From: Leidyana gryllorum EB-2025a
Taxonomy: Eukaryota > Apicomplexa
DNA: 64,000 bases
NCBI GenBank assembly: GCA_048772705.1
Contig: JBLWGC010000043.1
Coordinates: 1 to 64,000, forward strand
Direction: 5' to 3'
Both the position numbers and the translations under genes were made by a program. The notes under the pieces were generated by a model, which saw only the letters and a list, made by a program, of their open reading frames with translations, had not been told where the DNA came from and did no database searches. Shown one piece after another: positions 1 to 7,299 of the stretch; the first letter of the stretch is position 1; every line of letters begins with the position of its first letter.

Positions 1-32
1 CTGTACCCAGCGGTTTGAACCACCGACCAGTC

Positions 33-103
33 GGCTGTTTGGTCTAGTGGTATGATCCTTCCTCAGGGTGGAAGTAGTCCTGGTTCGATTCCCAGAACAG
101 CCC
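33..103 (+). pseudogene. tRNA-Pro (AGG), damaged
   Basis: Pro body with acceptor GGCTGTT/AACAGCC and discriminator C. One base is missing before the T loop, and base 33 of the anticodon loop (TCAGGGT) is C instead of the near-universal T. Probably not functional. Confidence 0.7.
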
Positions 104-239
104 TCTTGGTCGTCGGTTGACCCGACGGGACAAGTTGCCCTCAGAAACAACACAACCACCTCGTTAGCCCACTTGGGTAGGGAGGGTAACTAGCATCTCA
201 AGAATCGCATTTCGGCTACCTCTTCCATGTTGCAAACTG

Positions 240-311
240 AGCATTGTAGCTCAGTGGAAGAGTGTTGGGCTCATAACCGAAAGGTCCGTCGACCGAGACG
301 ACGCACTGCTA
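240..311 (+). tRNA. trniM(CAT): tRNA-iMet (CAT), weakened
   Basis: Initiator Met body: starts with A, ends in T72 plus discriminator A, anticodon loop CTCATAA. The acceptor has a T5-C mismatch and the anticodon stem TTGGG/CCGAA is imperfect, unlike the clean copy at 3212. Confidence 0.65.
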
Positions 312-360
312 AGTGTGCGCAGAAGCGAAACAGTTATAGAATAGATTTTCTCGTGAGCAA

Positions 361-432
361 AGCCTTCTGCCGGAATCGAACCGGCGACCTTTCGCTTACT
401 AAGCGAATGCTCTGCCCCTAAGCTAAGAAGGC
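361..432 (-). tRNA. trnT(AGT): tRNA-Thr (AGT)
   Basis: Reads ACT/ACC threonine codons (inosine-type anticodon). Cloverleaf: acceptor GCCTTCT/AGAAGGC, anticodon stem TTCGC/GCGAA, loop TTAGTAA, B box GGTTCGATTCC, discriminator T. No CCA is encoded. No T-run follows the 3' end. This is the most repeated Thr type in the window. Confidence 0.95.
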
Positions 433-508
433 AGTACAGGGCGAAGATCACGAATCAGTCACTATTGACGGAGATTACTGGAGCACTTTGCTCGAGTAGT
501 TCAATGAC

Positions 509-581
509 TTCCACTGCCGAGACTTGAATCCGGATCGTGCGGGTGAGAGCCGCATATCCTAGCCACTTAGACTACAGTGGA
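509..581 (-). tRNA. trnE(CTC): tRNA-Glu (CTC)
   Basis: Acceptor TCCACTG/CAGTGGA with discriminator A, anticodon stem TGCGG/CCGCA and loop CTCTCAC give anticodon CTC (codon GAG). T stem has a mismatch compared with the consensus copies. Confidence 0.88.
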
Positions 582-662
582 CAAGCTCCCGAGCTGAGGC
601 TTCGGACGAGAGTTGTACCATCTTGAGATGAGGTGGAGCGTCGGGTCAACCGACAAGCAACG

Positions 663-734
663 GGGCTGTTCTGGGAATCGAACCCAGGACTTCTTCCACC
701 CGAAGGAAGAATCATACCACTAGACCAAACAGCC
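663..734 (-). tRNA. trnP(CGG): tRNA-Pro (CGG)
   Basis: Acceptor GGCTGTT/AACAGCC, discriminator C, anticodon stem CTTCC/GGAAG with loop TTCGGGT (anticodon CGG, codon CCG), T stem CTGGG/CCCAG. All stems pair. Type copy for the Pro family here. Confidence 0.95.
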
Positions 735-855
735 ATCTAGTCGGTGGTTCAACCCGCTGGGTACAGTCGAGAGACTCGTCTCACTATGTGAGGCTGGTCC
801 GTGAAATTCAAAATGCGAGGAGTTCTGGGGTTGGAGGCCGGCGTGTTTACTAGCG

Positions 856-927
856 TCCGAGGTAGTATAGTGATTAGTATTTCCGCCTGTGACGCGGAAG
901 ACTCGGGTTCGATTCCCGATCTCGGAG
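856..927 (+). tRNA. tRNA-Asp body with GTG (His) anticodon
   Basis: Asp-type body (TCCGAG/CTCGGA, discriminator G) whose loop is CTGTGAC instead of CTGTCAC, so position 36 is G and the anticodon reads GTG (His). D loop also varies. May be a pseudogene or a mis-reading tRNA. Confidence 0.65.
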
Positions 928-1065
928 CAGTTCCAGCCCCTCACAACTGCTGCAACTCAGATTTTGTCTCAGCTGGTCTGGACTTCATCCGGCATTGTAA
1001 GAGTGGGAGCCGCATATAGAAGCCGACCTTGGAGAGACGTGGCATTGAGTCAACAACTATCAAAC

Positions 1066-1135
1066 GGGCTGTTCTGGGAATCGAACCCAGGGCTTCTTCC
1101 ACCAAAGGAAGAATATATAACTGGACCAAACAGAG
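1066..1135 (-). pseudogene. tRNA-Pro (TGG), degenerate
   Basis: Pro 3' half is intact, anticodon TGG is readable, but the D arm is altered and the 5' acceptor strand no longer pairs with AACAGCC. Confidence 0.65.
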
Positions 1136-1151
1136 CGCTGTGGGTGCGTCA

Positions 1152-1222
1152 GGTACTGGCAGGTTCCAAACCTGCGACTTCGTGGCTAAAAGACTTACAC
1201 TCTGATGGCTGAGCTACGAGGC
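1152..1222 (-). pseudogene. tRNA-Asn-derived relic, family 1
   Basis: Keeps the A box (TAGCTCAGCC) and the flank of the T arm of tRNA-Asn, but the T loop is changed to TTTGGAA and the anticodon stem does not pair. Same relic recurs at 20160, 33739, 46401, 48819, 58136 and 61923. Confidence 0.6.
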
Positions 1223-1279
1223 TCAGCTACGATACCTTGGAGTTGCGATAAGCTTGCAGGTACCCATTCGATGCAGTCG

Positions 1280-1351
1280 AGCCTTCTGCCGGAATCGAAC
1301 CGGCGACCTTTCGCTTACTAAGCGAATGCTCTGCCCCTAAGCTAAGAAGGC
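1280..1351 (-). tRNA. trnT(AGT): tRNA-Thr (AGT)
   Basis: All stems pair; loop TTAGTAA. Followed on the same strand side by Glu at 1420, the recurring Thr-Glu pair. Confidence 0.94.
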
Positions 1352-1419
1352 AATGCAGGCCAAAGATCACGAATCAGTCACTATTGACGGGGATTGCTGG
1401 AGCACTTTGCTCCAGTAGC

Positions 1420-1492
1420 TTCCACTGCCGGGACTTGAACCCGGATCGTGCGGGTGAGAGCCGCATATCCTAGCCACTTAGACTACAGTGGA
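1420..1492 (-). tRNA. trnE(CTC): tRNA-Glu (CTC)
   Basis: Consensus copy: TCCACTG/CAGTGGA, loop CTCTCAC, T stem CCGGG/CCCGG, discriminator A. Confidence 0.95.
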
Positions 1493-1632
1493 CAAGTGCC
1501 CGAGTTGAGGCTTTGGACGAGAGCCGTACCGTCTTGAGATCAGGTGGAGCGTCGGGTCAAGCGACGACGAACGGGCTCATCGGATACGTGTGTCCAAAGA
1601 CACACGCCCCTTTCACAGCCCGGAAGGTCTGT

Positions 1633-1705
1633 GCAGCCATGGTCTAGTGGTTACGACGTCTGCTTAACACGCAGAAGGTCCCGAGTTCGATCCTAGGTGG
1701 CTGTA
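1633..1705 (+). tRNA. trnV(AAC): tRNA-Val (AAC)
   Basis: Acceptor GCAGCCA/TGGCTGT (G1-T72 wobble), discriminator A, anticodon stem TCTGC/GCAGA with loop TTAACAC (codons GTT/GTC by inosine). T stem CCGAG/CTAGG has one weak pair. Confidence 0.9.
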
Positions 1706-1752
1706 GCTCGAACATGTGAAGTGAGCTCCACCCAAAGCGAGGAAACGTGCTG

Positions 1753-1790
1753 TCTTCGAGACAGGGCATCGAACCCGCGTCTTCCGCGTC
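1753..1790 (-). pseudogene. tRNA-Asp 3' fragment
   Basis: T arm and anticodon 3' strand of an Asp gene; the 5' half is absent, replaced by Leu-flank sequence. Inverted counterpart at 60008. Confidence 0.5.
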
Positions 1791-1865
1791 TTCAACCCTA
1801 GAAGTCTTTCTTCTCGAGAACTTCACGGACAGAAAACGTGTAAAGTGGCGAGCCAAGAACGCTCC

Positions 1866-1945
1866 GGCAAGATGGCCGAGTGGTCTAAGGCGCTGTGTTC
1901 GGGCCGCAGTCCGAAAGGGCGTGGGTTCGAATCGTACTGGTGTCA
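1866..1945 (+). pseudogene. tRNA-Leu body with CGG anticodon, degenerate
   Basis: Leu-type body with long variable arm. Loop TTCGGGC gives anticodon CGG (Pro). The 3' strand of the T stem is scrambled (CGTAC where the family has CCCAC), so the T arm cannot fold. Confidence 0.7.
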
Positions 1946-2015
1946 GCCGTTGTATTGTATTGGTAGGTAGTCCCCTCTCTTCACTGATAGACAGGTCGTT
2001 CGAGCTACATACGGC

Positions 2016-2086
2016 TGCACCTGCCGGGACTCGAACCTGGGTTACGACCTTGGAAGGGTCGCATCTTACCCTTAGACCACAAGTGC
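2016..2086 (-). tRNA. trnG(TCC): tRNA-Gly (TCC)
   Basis: Acceptor GCACTTG/CAGGTGC (T-G wobble), discriminator A, anticodon stem CGACC/GGTCG, loop CTTCCAA (codon GGA). T stem has one mismatch compared with the copy at 14537. Confidence 0.9.
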
Positions 2087-2236
2087 AATTGCGAAAGAGT
2101 TGCAGCACCCCGAGACACTCGGGCGATTTCTGTGCGCCACCGTCCGCCATACACCCAAAATTGTCCAGCGACTTCAGACTCATTGGTATGTGGTCAGGGA
2201 TGGATTTCCAACATCTTCAACCTTCAGGTCATCTTC

Positions 2237-2308
2237 AGGGCACGCGCGGAGTTGAACCACGGACTTGCTGATCTGCAGTCAGCTGCTCTACCACTGAGCT
2301 ACGTACCC
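2237..2308 (-). tRNA. trnC(GCA): tRNA-Cys (GCA)
   Basis: Acceptor GGGTACG/CGTGCCC, discriminator T, anticodon stem GCTGA/TCAGC, loop CTGCAGA (codons TGC/TGT), A box TAGCTCAGTGG. Confidence 0.93.
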
Positions 2309-2404
2309 TCCAAATACCCGTCATACCCGCTCAACTCGATTCTGTCTTCTCATTAGATGCAAAACGGCTATTATTGTGCACGAGCTTGAACAACCACGAG
2401 TCAT

Positions 2405-2475
2405 GCATCTGTGGTCTAGTGGTAGAATGTCTCGTTGCCATCGAGACGACCCGGGTTCGATTCCAGGCAGATGCA
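2405..2475 (+). tRNA. trnG(GCC): tRNA-Gly (GCC)
   Basis: Acceptor GCATCTG/CAGATGC, discriminator A, anticodon stem TCTCG/CGAGA, loop TTGCCAT. B box slightly off in T stem 3' strand. One of few genes with a T4 run (2498-2501) 23 bases downstream. Confidence 0.92.
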
Positions 2476-2539
2476 GAGGACATAGCACATGGTTGAGTTT
2501 TATGCGTGAGTTGGTGCTGGACCCTCCGATCACATCGCA

Positions 2540-2621
2540 CGACAACTGTTGGATTTGAACCAGCGCGGGCCAAGCCCAGTAGATTTCGAGTCTACCCCCT
2601 TAACCACTCGGGCAAGTTGGC
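2540..2621 (-). tRNA. trnS(CGA): tRNA-Ser (CGA)
   Basis: Class II tRNA, 82 nt, acceptor near GGCAACT/AGTTGTC, discriminator G, anticodon stem GTAGA/TCTAC, loop CTCGAAA (codon TCG). Base 2 is C, giving one acceptor mismatch. Confidence 0.88.
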
Positions 2622-2765
2622 AACTGTCGAACTCGGTATGCCGCAGACAGTGGCTACGTATACGGCTTTCGCGCATGACAAGCACGCTGTGTGATATGTG
2701 GTCTTGGGCTCTTCAAAGGTCGTAACTTCGAGTACTAAATACGGTGGGTGCACCCGTACGAAGTT

Positions 2766-2838
2766 TGGACGACCTGGGTATCGATCCCAGTACCTCTCGC
2801 ATGCGAAGCGAGCGCTCTACCATTTGAGCTAGCCGCCC
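2766..2838 (-). tRNA. trnA(CGC): tRNA-Ala (CGC)
   Basis: Acceptor GGGCGGC/GTCGTCC with wobble pairs, discriminator A, anticodon stem CTCGC/GCGAG, loop TTCGCAT (codon GCG), T arm CTGGG/CCCAG with ATCGATA loop. Confidence 0.93.
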
Positions 2839-2934
2839 GTTACGCAGACACGCTAGCGTTTAGGGGCCTTGACATACTATGAGGTGTTTCGAAGAGGGTA
2901 CGGCTCTCGGCCAAAGCTGCGGCTCAGTGACTTG

Positions 2935-3007
2935 TCCACTGTAGTCTAAGTGGCTAGGATAAGCGGCTCTCACCCGTACGATCCGGGTTCAAGTCCCGAC
3001 AGTGGAA
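2935..3007 (+). tRNA. trnE(CTC): tRNA-Glu (CTC)
   Basis: First gene of the Glu-Thr-iMet-Pro-Ala'-Tyr-Leu'-Asp module. Loop CTCTCAC; anticodon stem has an A/T change (AGCGG/CCGTA) leaving one mismatch. Confidence 0.88.
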
Positions 3008-3090
3008 GTCATTGAAGTACTCGATCAAAGTGCTCCGATAACTTCCGTCGATGACTGATGCGTGATTCCCGGCTTGCATTGGCTTGCATT

Positions 3091-3162
3091 GCCTTCTTAG
3101 CTTAGGGGCAGAGCATTCGCTTAGTAAGCGAAAGGTCGCCGGTTCGATTCCGGCAGAAGGCT
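3091..3162 (+). tRNA. trnT(AGT): tRNA-Thr (AGT)
   Basis: Clean copy, GCCTTCT/AGAAGGC, loop TTAGTAA. Convergent with iMet at 3212, about 50 bases away. Confidence 0.95.
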
Positions 3163-3211
3163 TTAGTCACGACCCAATCAATTCTATAGCTGTTTCCCTC
3201 CTGCGCACACT

Positions 3212-3283
3212 TAGCAGTGCGTCGTTTCGATCGACGGACCTTTGGGTTATGAGCCCAACACTCTTCCACTGAGCTACACTGCT
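3212..3283 (-). tRNA. trniM(CAT): tRNA-iMet (CAT)
   Basis: Initiator tRNA for translation start. Acceptor AGCAGTG/CACTGCT (A1-T72, the eukaryotic initiator mark), discriminator A, loop CTCATAA on stem TTGGG/CCCAA, T loop ATCGAAA instead of TTCGANN as in known eukaryotic initiators. Clean copy. Confidence 0.95.
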
Positions 3284-3418
3284 CGGTCTGCAACATGGAA
3301 GAGGGAGCCGAAATGCGATTCTTGAGATGTTAATTGCCTTGAGTGCGAAGTCTGCTAACGAGCTGGCTGCGTTGGTTCTAAAAACTGCTTATCTCATCGG
3401 GTCAACCGACAACCAAGA

Positions 3419-3490
3419 GGGCTGTTCTGGGAATCGAACCCAGGACTTCTTCCACCCGAAGGAAGAATCATACCACTAGACCAAACAGCC
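3419..3490 (-). tRNA. trnP(CGG): tRNA-Pro (CGG)
   Basis: Clean Pro copy, loop TTCGGGT. The corresponding position in the module copies at 43651 and 47966 carries AGG instead. Confidence 0.95.
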
Positions 3491-3567
3491 GCCTAGCCGG
3501 TGGTTCAACCAGCTGGGCAAAGTCGAGAGACTCGTCTCACTACGTGAAGTATCACTCAATGCCATGA

Positions 3568-3640
3568 GGTAGGCTAACCCAGATGATGAAACGGTGGCTT
3601 GCTATACGAAAGGTACTGGGATCGATTCCCAGCCCATCCG
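3568..3640 (+). pseudogene. tRNA-Ala-derived relic (module copy)
   Basis: Aligns over 73 bases with tRNA-Ala. The T arm (TGGG ATCGATT CCCA) is perfect but the anticodon stem no longer pairs and the loop reads TTGCTAT. Same damaged copy sits at 11094, 39059, 43489, 48127 and 51784. Confidence 0.7.
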
Positions 3641-3716
3641 AGTTACATCGATGGAATGTTCGCCGGAGTAGTCTACTTGGCCTGTCAACGCTGTCTGCCG
3701 AAACCACATCGCTACT

Positions 3717-3796
3717 TCCGGTGGGACGGAATCGAACCGCCGACTATCTGATGCCAGCACTACAGTCAGATGCTCTACCAACTGAGCTACCCCCGG
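3717..3796 (-). tRNA. trnY(GTA): tRNA-Tyr (GTA) with 7-base intron
   Basis: Acceptor CCGGGGG/CCACCGG (one G-A mismatch), discriminator A, anticodon stem TCTGA/TCAGA. The loop CTGTAG-A is interrupted after base 37 by TGCTGGC, the canonical eukaryotic intron position. Codons TAC/TAT. Confidence 0.93.
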
Positions 3797-3838
3797 CCGT
3801 CCAACTGCTCCGGGGTTCGAAAGGCTCAACCCCAGATC

Positions 3839-3896
3839 CTCGCCCTGTCGCACTGCGGTCTGAGCACAGCCCCTTAGACAAAACGGCCATCTTGCG
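3839..3896 (-). pseudogene. tRNA-Leu (CAG) 5' part, 3' decayed
   Basis: D arm, anticodon arm (loop CTCAGAC) and variable arm of Leu are present; the T arm is replaced by an unrelated GGATCTGGGG stretch. Always found just upstream of Tyr in this module. Confidence 0.65.
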
Positions 3897-3989
3897 GGAT
3901 GTTGTTGGCTCGCCGCTCCACGCGTTTTCTGTGCTTGGAATCTCATAATGGAAGAACTTTTGGGGTTGGAGGCCGGCGTGTTCAGAGCA

Positions 3990-4061
3990 TTTGAGATAGT
4001 GTAGTGGTTAGTATTTCCGCCTGTCACTCGGAAGACCCGGGTTCGTTTCCCGGTCTCAGAG
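3990..4061 (+). tRNA. trnD(GTC): tRNA-Asp (GTC)
   Basis: Loop CTGTCAC. The acceptor TTTGAGA/TCTCAGA differs from the family but T3-A70 is a compensated pair. T loop is TTCGTTT (A58 lost), which may weaken it. Confidence 0.8.
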
Positions 4062-4137
4062 CAGTTCCAGCCCCTCACAACTGCTGCAACTCAGATTTTG
4101 TCTCAGCTGGTCCGGACTTCATCCGGGATTGTACGAG

Positions 4138-4168
4138 TGGCTCTACCACTTGAGATAGCCGCCCGCCC
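4138..4168 (-). pseudogene. tRNA-Ala 5' fragment
   Basis: About 30 bases matching the D arm and 5' acceptor strand of tRNA-Ala; nothing tRNA-like 3' of it. Confidence 0.45.
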
Positions 4169-4250
4169 GCCAAACCTAGGTGAACTTTCCATCTGAGACC
4201 AACTCACAGTTCTCTGGCGCCTCATTTGTCAGTGCAACTGTTGTGTCTCG

Positions 4251-4324
4251 TCCACTGTAGTCTAAATGGCGAGGATATGCGGCTCTCACCCGCACGATCC
4301 GGGTTTCAAGTCCCGGCAGCGGAA
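4251..4324 (+). tRNA. trnE(CTC): tRNA-Glu (CTC), T-arm insertion
   Basis: Full Glu gene with loop CTCTCAC but an extra T in the B box (GGGTTTCAAG) and a C-for-T change in the 3' acceptor. Function doubtful. Confidence 0.7.
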
Positions 4325-4384
4325 ATCCAGCTGAGTGTGCTTGCAGGCAACAGTTCCATTCTTACATCCAGGGATATAGATCCA

Positions 4385-4457
4385 CACCGCCCGCGGGGCT
4401 CGAACCCGCGACTGCAAGATTAAGAGTCTTGCGCTCTACCGACTGAGCTAGGGCGGC
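4385..4457 (-). tRNA. trnK(CTT): tRNA-Lys (CTT)
   Basis: Acceptor GCCGCCC/GGGCGGT (G1-T72), discriminator G, A box TAGCTCAGTCGG, anticodon stem CAAGA/TCTTG, loop CTCTTAA (codon AAG), T stem CGGGT..CCCGC region fully paired. Confidence 0.95.
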
Positions 4458-4533
4458 AGGAAAGCAAGGACACAAAACCCGATAGCCTGACACCTAAAGT
4501 GGCTTTGGTACCCACCAGCCTCACTTGAAGATT

Positions 4534-4605
4534 GTCCGGGTCGTCTAGTGCTTACAACAGCAAGTTGTGGCGGTGCATACCCAGGCCCGAATCCTGGCTT
4601 GGATA
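4534..4605 (+). pseudogene. tRNA-His (GTG) relic
   Basis: His-type body with loop TTGTGGC, but the anticodon stem GCAAG/GGTGC has two mismatches, the acceptor is mostly wobble pairs and the T loop is CCCGAAT. Same relic at 8068, 10565, 13724, 15952, 17927, 51255, 55256. Confidence 0.7.
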
Positions 4606-4726
4606 GTATGTCCCGGATGTCTCGAATGGGAGATGTAGGTGAAGTCTGTCCAAACCCACGATCGGGCGTAGCTGCCCATGTCCTCTCTTGATCGCTACAC
4701 ACTTCCATTTGACGGCTCCGTTAGTC

Positions 4727-4799
4727 GGCGCTATGGCCTGATGGATATGGCATCGGTCTACGGAACCGGGGATTCTGGGTTCGAGTCCCAGTAGCGTCT
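4727..4799 (+). tRNA. trnR(ACG): tRNA-Arg (ACG)
   Basis: Acceptor GGCGCTA/TAGCGTC, discriminator T, A box TGGCCTGATGG, anticodon stem TCGGT/ACCGG, loop CTACGGA (inosine-type, codons CGT/CGC/CGA). Confidence 0.92.
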
Positions 4800-4913
4800 G
4801 GGCGAATGGTGGGGTTGTAGCCTGTTGAGTCAACAACTCAGATCCTGTCTTAGCTGTCAGGGACATTGTCTCGGGATGGGGCGAGTGCCTTGTTGCGTCA
4901 ACAACTATCAGAC

Positions 4914-4985
4914 GGGCTGTTCTGGGAGTCGAACCCAGGACTTCTTCCACCCGAAGGAAGAATCATACCACTAGACCAAACAGCC
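4914..4985 (-). tRNA. trnP(CGG): tRNA-Pro (CGG)
   Basis: Clean Pro copy (B box CGACTCC variant). First gene of a block that reappears inverted at 24528-25218. Confidence 0.94.
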
Positions 4986-5001
4986 CCCTGTGCGTGCCTC
5001 A

Positions 5002-5050
5002 GGTACTGGCAGGTTCCAAACCTGCGGCTCCGTGGCTAAGAGACTTACCG
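5002..5050 (-). pseudogene. tRNA-Asn-derived relic, family 1, 5'-truncated
   Basis: Only the T-arm and anticodon-stem part of the relic is left; the A-box half is replaced by Thr flank. Confidence 0.5.
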
Positions 5051-5077
5051 CTTGCAGGTGCCTAGTCGATGCAGTCG

Positions 5078-5149
5078 AGCCCACTGCCGGAATCGAACCG
5101 GCGACCTTTCGCTTACTAAGCGAATGCTCTGCCCCTAAGCTAAGAAGGC
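5078..5149 (-). tRNA. trnT(AGT): tRNA-Thr (AGT), acceptor damaged
   Basis: Loop TTAGTAA and both boxes are intact, but the 3' acceptor strand reads AGTGGGC instead of AGAAGGC and cannot pair with GCCTTCT. Its inverted twin at 24983 is intact. Confidence 0.7.
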
Positions 5150-5217
5150 AATCCAGGCCGAAGATCAAGAATCAGTCACTATTGACGGGGATTACTGAGG
5201 CACTTTGCTCGAGTAGC

Positions 5218-5289
5218 TTCCACTGCCGGGTCTTGAACCCGGATGTACGGGTGAGAGCCGCATAACCTAGCCACTTAGACTACAGTGGA
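5218..5289 (-). tRNA. trnE(CTC): tRNA-Glu (CTC)
   Basis: 72 nt, one base short between anticodon and T arm; loop CTCTCAC. Twin at 24843 carries the same deletion. Confidence 0.85.
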
Positions 5290-5371
5290 CAACTTCCTCA
5301 GCTGCAGCTTTGGAACGAGAGCCGTACCATCTTGAGATGAGATAGAGCGTCGGGTCAACGGACAACCAACG

Positions 5372-5443
5372 GGGCTGTTCTGGGAATCGAACCCAGGACT
5401 TCTTCCACCCGAAGGAAGAATCATACCACTAGACCAAACAGCC
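5372..5443 (-). tRNA. trnP(CGG): tRNA-Pro (CGG)
   Basis: All stems paired, loop TTCGGGT. Its inverted twin at 24689 has a broken 3' acceptor. Confidence 0.95.
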
Positions 5444-5531
5444 GCCTGTCGGTTGTGCAACCCGCTGAGGACAGTTGAGATAGTGGTCATACGGTGTTGA
5501 GAACAAAAAAATGCGATGGGGTCTGCACAAG

Positions 5532-5604
5532 GGGCGACTAGCTCAAATGGTAGAGCGCTCGCTTAGCATGCGAGGCGTACTGGGATTGATGTCCAGGTCG
5601 TCTA
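5532..5604 (+). tRNA. trnA(AGC): tRNA-Ala (AGC), weakened
   Basis: Loop TTAGCAT on CTCGC/GCGAG. Variable loop and T arm carry several changes (T loop ATTGATG). Confidence 0.78.
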
Positions 5605-5710
5605 AACTCCGTAGTGCTGCAACTGCGGTATTTGACTACAGAGTTGAGAGCTATCCAGGGTGCCCCATAGCCCTTCTATAGACGTTGGCACCGCCGTATG
5701 TATGGAGGTT

Positions 5711-5779
5711 GCCTCAGAGCCCGGATCTCCGAATTTGTATTTGACAACCACACGCTCTGCCAACTAAGATACAAAAGCC
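5711..5779 (-). pseudogene. tRNA-Asn-derived relic, family 2
   Basis: A-box region (TTAGTTGGCAGAGCG) aligns with tRNA-Asn, but the anticodon stem is unpaired and the B box is destroyed. Same relic at 24357, 26251 and 36187, always between Gln and Ala. Confidence 0.55.
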
Positions 5780-5885
5780 ACTGCCAATATTTCAGAGAGT
5801 GGTGGAGAGACTCGTGTTGCATGTGTCCAGTTGAGGGAGGGCTAGTCTGGATGGCTTTACCAACTCTTTTGGGAAGGACTGAATG

Positions 5886-5957
5886 GGTTGCGTGGTGTAG
5901 TAATTAGCACTGGAGACTCTGAATCTCCCGACCTGGGTTCGATTTCCGGCGCGACCT
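5886..5957 (+). tRNA. trnQ(CTG): tRNA-Gln (CTG)
   Basis: Acceptor GGTTGCG/CGCGACC, discriminator T, anticodon stem GGAGA/TCTCC, loop CTCTGAA (codon CAG). D loop has TAATTAG where other copies have TGGTTAG. Confidence 0.9.
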
Positions 5958-6021
5958 TGGCACTGGTCCTCCGTACTCCTTCGAACTTCGCCACTTCTCT
6001 TGGGCTGCGGGGACCATCCGT

Positions 6022-6094
6022 GCAGCAATGGTCTAGTGGTTACGACGTCTGCTCTGCACACAGAAGGTCCCGAGTTCGATCCTCGGTGGCTGTA
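6022..6094 (+). pseudogene. tRNA-Val, anticodon loop scrambled
   Basis: Val body and T arm are intact but the loop is TCTGCAC instead of TTCACAC, losing T33 and the Val anticodon. Confidence 0.7.
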
Positions 6095-6149
6095 GCTCGC
6101 AACTTTCAGCGAGAACCAAAGGAGAGAATCTTTGGCAAAACCACCTGCC

Positions 6150-6222
6150 TTTCGAGACCGGGAATCGATCTCGGGTGTTCCGCGTGGCAGGCGGCGACAC
6201 TAACCACTATTACTAACTCGGA
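6150..6222 (-). pseudogene. tRNA-Asp with GCC anticodon, degenerate
   Basis: Asp body with loop CTGCCAC, so anticodon GCC (Gly). One extra base in the D loop and several stem mismatches. Confidence 0.65.
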
Positions 6223-6313
6223 CGCCCGGAACACGCCGGTCGCCAATCCCAGAAGTCTTTCTATTTCGGCTCACGGACAAAAAACGCGTGGAGCGACGAA
6301 CCAACAAGACTGC

Positions 6314-6393
6314 GGCAAGATGGCCGAGTGGTCTAAGGCGCTGTGTTCAGGCCGCAGTCCGAAAGGGCGTGGGTTCGAATCCAACTCTTGTCA
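6314..6393 (+). tRNA. trnL(CAG): tRNA-Leu (CAG)
   Basis: Class II body, acceptor GGCAAGA/TCTTGTC, discriminator A, anticodon stem CTGTG/CGCAG, loop TTCAGGC (codon CTG), T loop TTCGAAT. One T-stem mismatch. Confidence 0.9.
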
Positions 6394-6447
6394 GCCATTG
6401 TATTGTGCAGGCACTCAGGTAGACAGGTCGTTCGAGCTACATACGGT

Positions 6448-6518
6448 TGCACCTGCCAAGACTCGAACCTGGGTTACGACCTTGGAAGGGTCGCGTCTTA
6501 CCCTTAGACCACAAGTGC
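6448..6518 (-). tRNA. trnG(TCC): tRNA-Gly (TCC)
   Basis: Loop CTTCCAA, T arm slightly altered. A 22-base unit containing its 5' end is tandemly repeated just upstream of the gene. Confidence 0.88.
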
Positions 6519-6548
6519 AATTGCGGTAGACCACAAGTGCAATTGCGG
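6505..6548 (+). repeat. 22-base tandem duplication at tRNA-Gly 5' end
   Basis: TAGACCACAAGTGCAATTGCGG occurs twice back to back; it spans the first 14 bases of tRNA-Gly plus its upstream flank. Confidence 0.9.
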
Positions 6549-6616
6549 AAGAGCTGCAGCACCCCGAGAGACTCGGGCGGTTTCTGCGTCGAGCTGTGTG
6601 GAACATCCTGAAAAAC

Positions 6617-6675
6617 GGACTGTTCGGGAATCGAATCAAGCACTTCCTCCAAGTGAAGGAAAATCATATCACTAG
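6617..6675 (-). pseudogene. tRNA-Pro relic
   Basis: GGACTGTT and the T arm resemble Pro, but the anticodon arm is altered and the 5' acceptor is missing. Confidence 0.5.
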
Positions 6676-6765
6676 CACTTCAACTCGACATGCGCGGCAG
6701 TGGCTCCCCATACAGTTAGCAACCCTGCTTCGGTCGAAACGGAAGGCCTTCCGCGTGAGAGGCTA

Positions 6766-6838
6766 TGATGCGGATGGGACTCGAACCCACAACTCCCGGT
6801 TCCGAAGACCGATGCCCTATCCATTAGGCCACCGCACC
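6766..6838 (-). tRNA. trnR(TCG): tRNA-Arg (TCG)
   Basis: Acceptor GGTGCGG/CCGCATC, discriminator A, A box TGGCCTAATGG, anticodon stem TCGGT/ACCGG, loop CTTCGGA (codon CGA), T stem fully paired. Confidence 0.94.
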
Positions 6839-6937
6839 ATGGATAGGCTTCGGTCATCTCGATACTGGTTGGGTGAAAGAGGAGACACTTCGGGGCAGCC
6901 CGGTTTCGTCCCACTCGAAAGTCGGGTGCGTCCGAAT

Positions 6938-7010
6938 GCGGTTGTGGCGCAATGGATAGCGCGTTGCCCTCCTAAGGCAAAGGTTGAGGGTTCGAGTCCC
7001 TCCAGCCGTT
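6938..7010 (+). tRNA. trnR(CCT): tRNA-Arg (CCT)
   Basis: Acceptor GCGGTTG/CAGCCGT, A box TGGCGCAATGG, anticodon stem TTGCC/GGCAA, loop CTCCTAA (codon AGG), T stem GAGGG/CCCTC. Confidence 0.94.
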
Positions 7011-7124
7011 TCCTGCGTGCCTTCGTTTGTGCAAAGTGGAGCACAACTGGTGAAAGTGATCGATGCAGTTGGGAGATTGGTCATACCATGTAAAAAGAAC
7101 TGGATGTACTGCGGGTTGCTGAAT

Positions 7125-7197
7125 GGGCGACTAGCTCAAATGGTAGAGCGCTCGCTTAGCGTGCAAGAGGTACTGGGATCGATGCCCAGGTCGTCCA
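7125..7197 (+). tRNA. trnA(AGC): tRNA-Ala (AGC)
   Basis: Acceptor GGGCGAC/GTCGTCC, loop TTAGCGT, one mismatch in the anticodon stem (CTCGC/GCAAG). Confidence 0.87.
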
Positions 7198-7299
7198 AAG
7201 TACGTACGGCTACACGTGGCGGGATCCAAACCACCTTACATCTTTGAAGGGTCGCAGATGGGAGAGCAGCGCAGTCAATGTTTAGGGTGCCTCTGAAAG

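Larger units (their letters stand above)
4914..5604 (-). repeat. Inverted duplicate of 24528-25218
   Basis: Pro-Asn'-Thr-Glu-Pro-Ala in the opposite orientation, flanks included. Confidence 0.85.

Noticed and set aside
2641-2700. Possible decayed Ala gene between Ser and Ala (also inverted at 49740-49800).
   Set aside because: A short GCATGACAAGCACGC motif resembles an Ala anticodon arm, but no A box or B box is visible.
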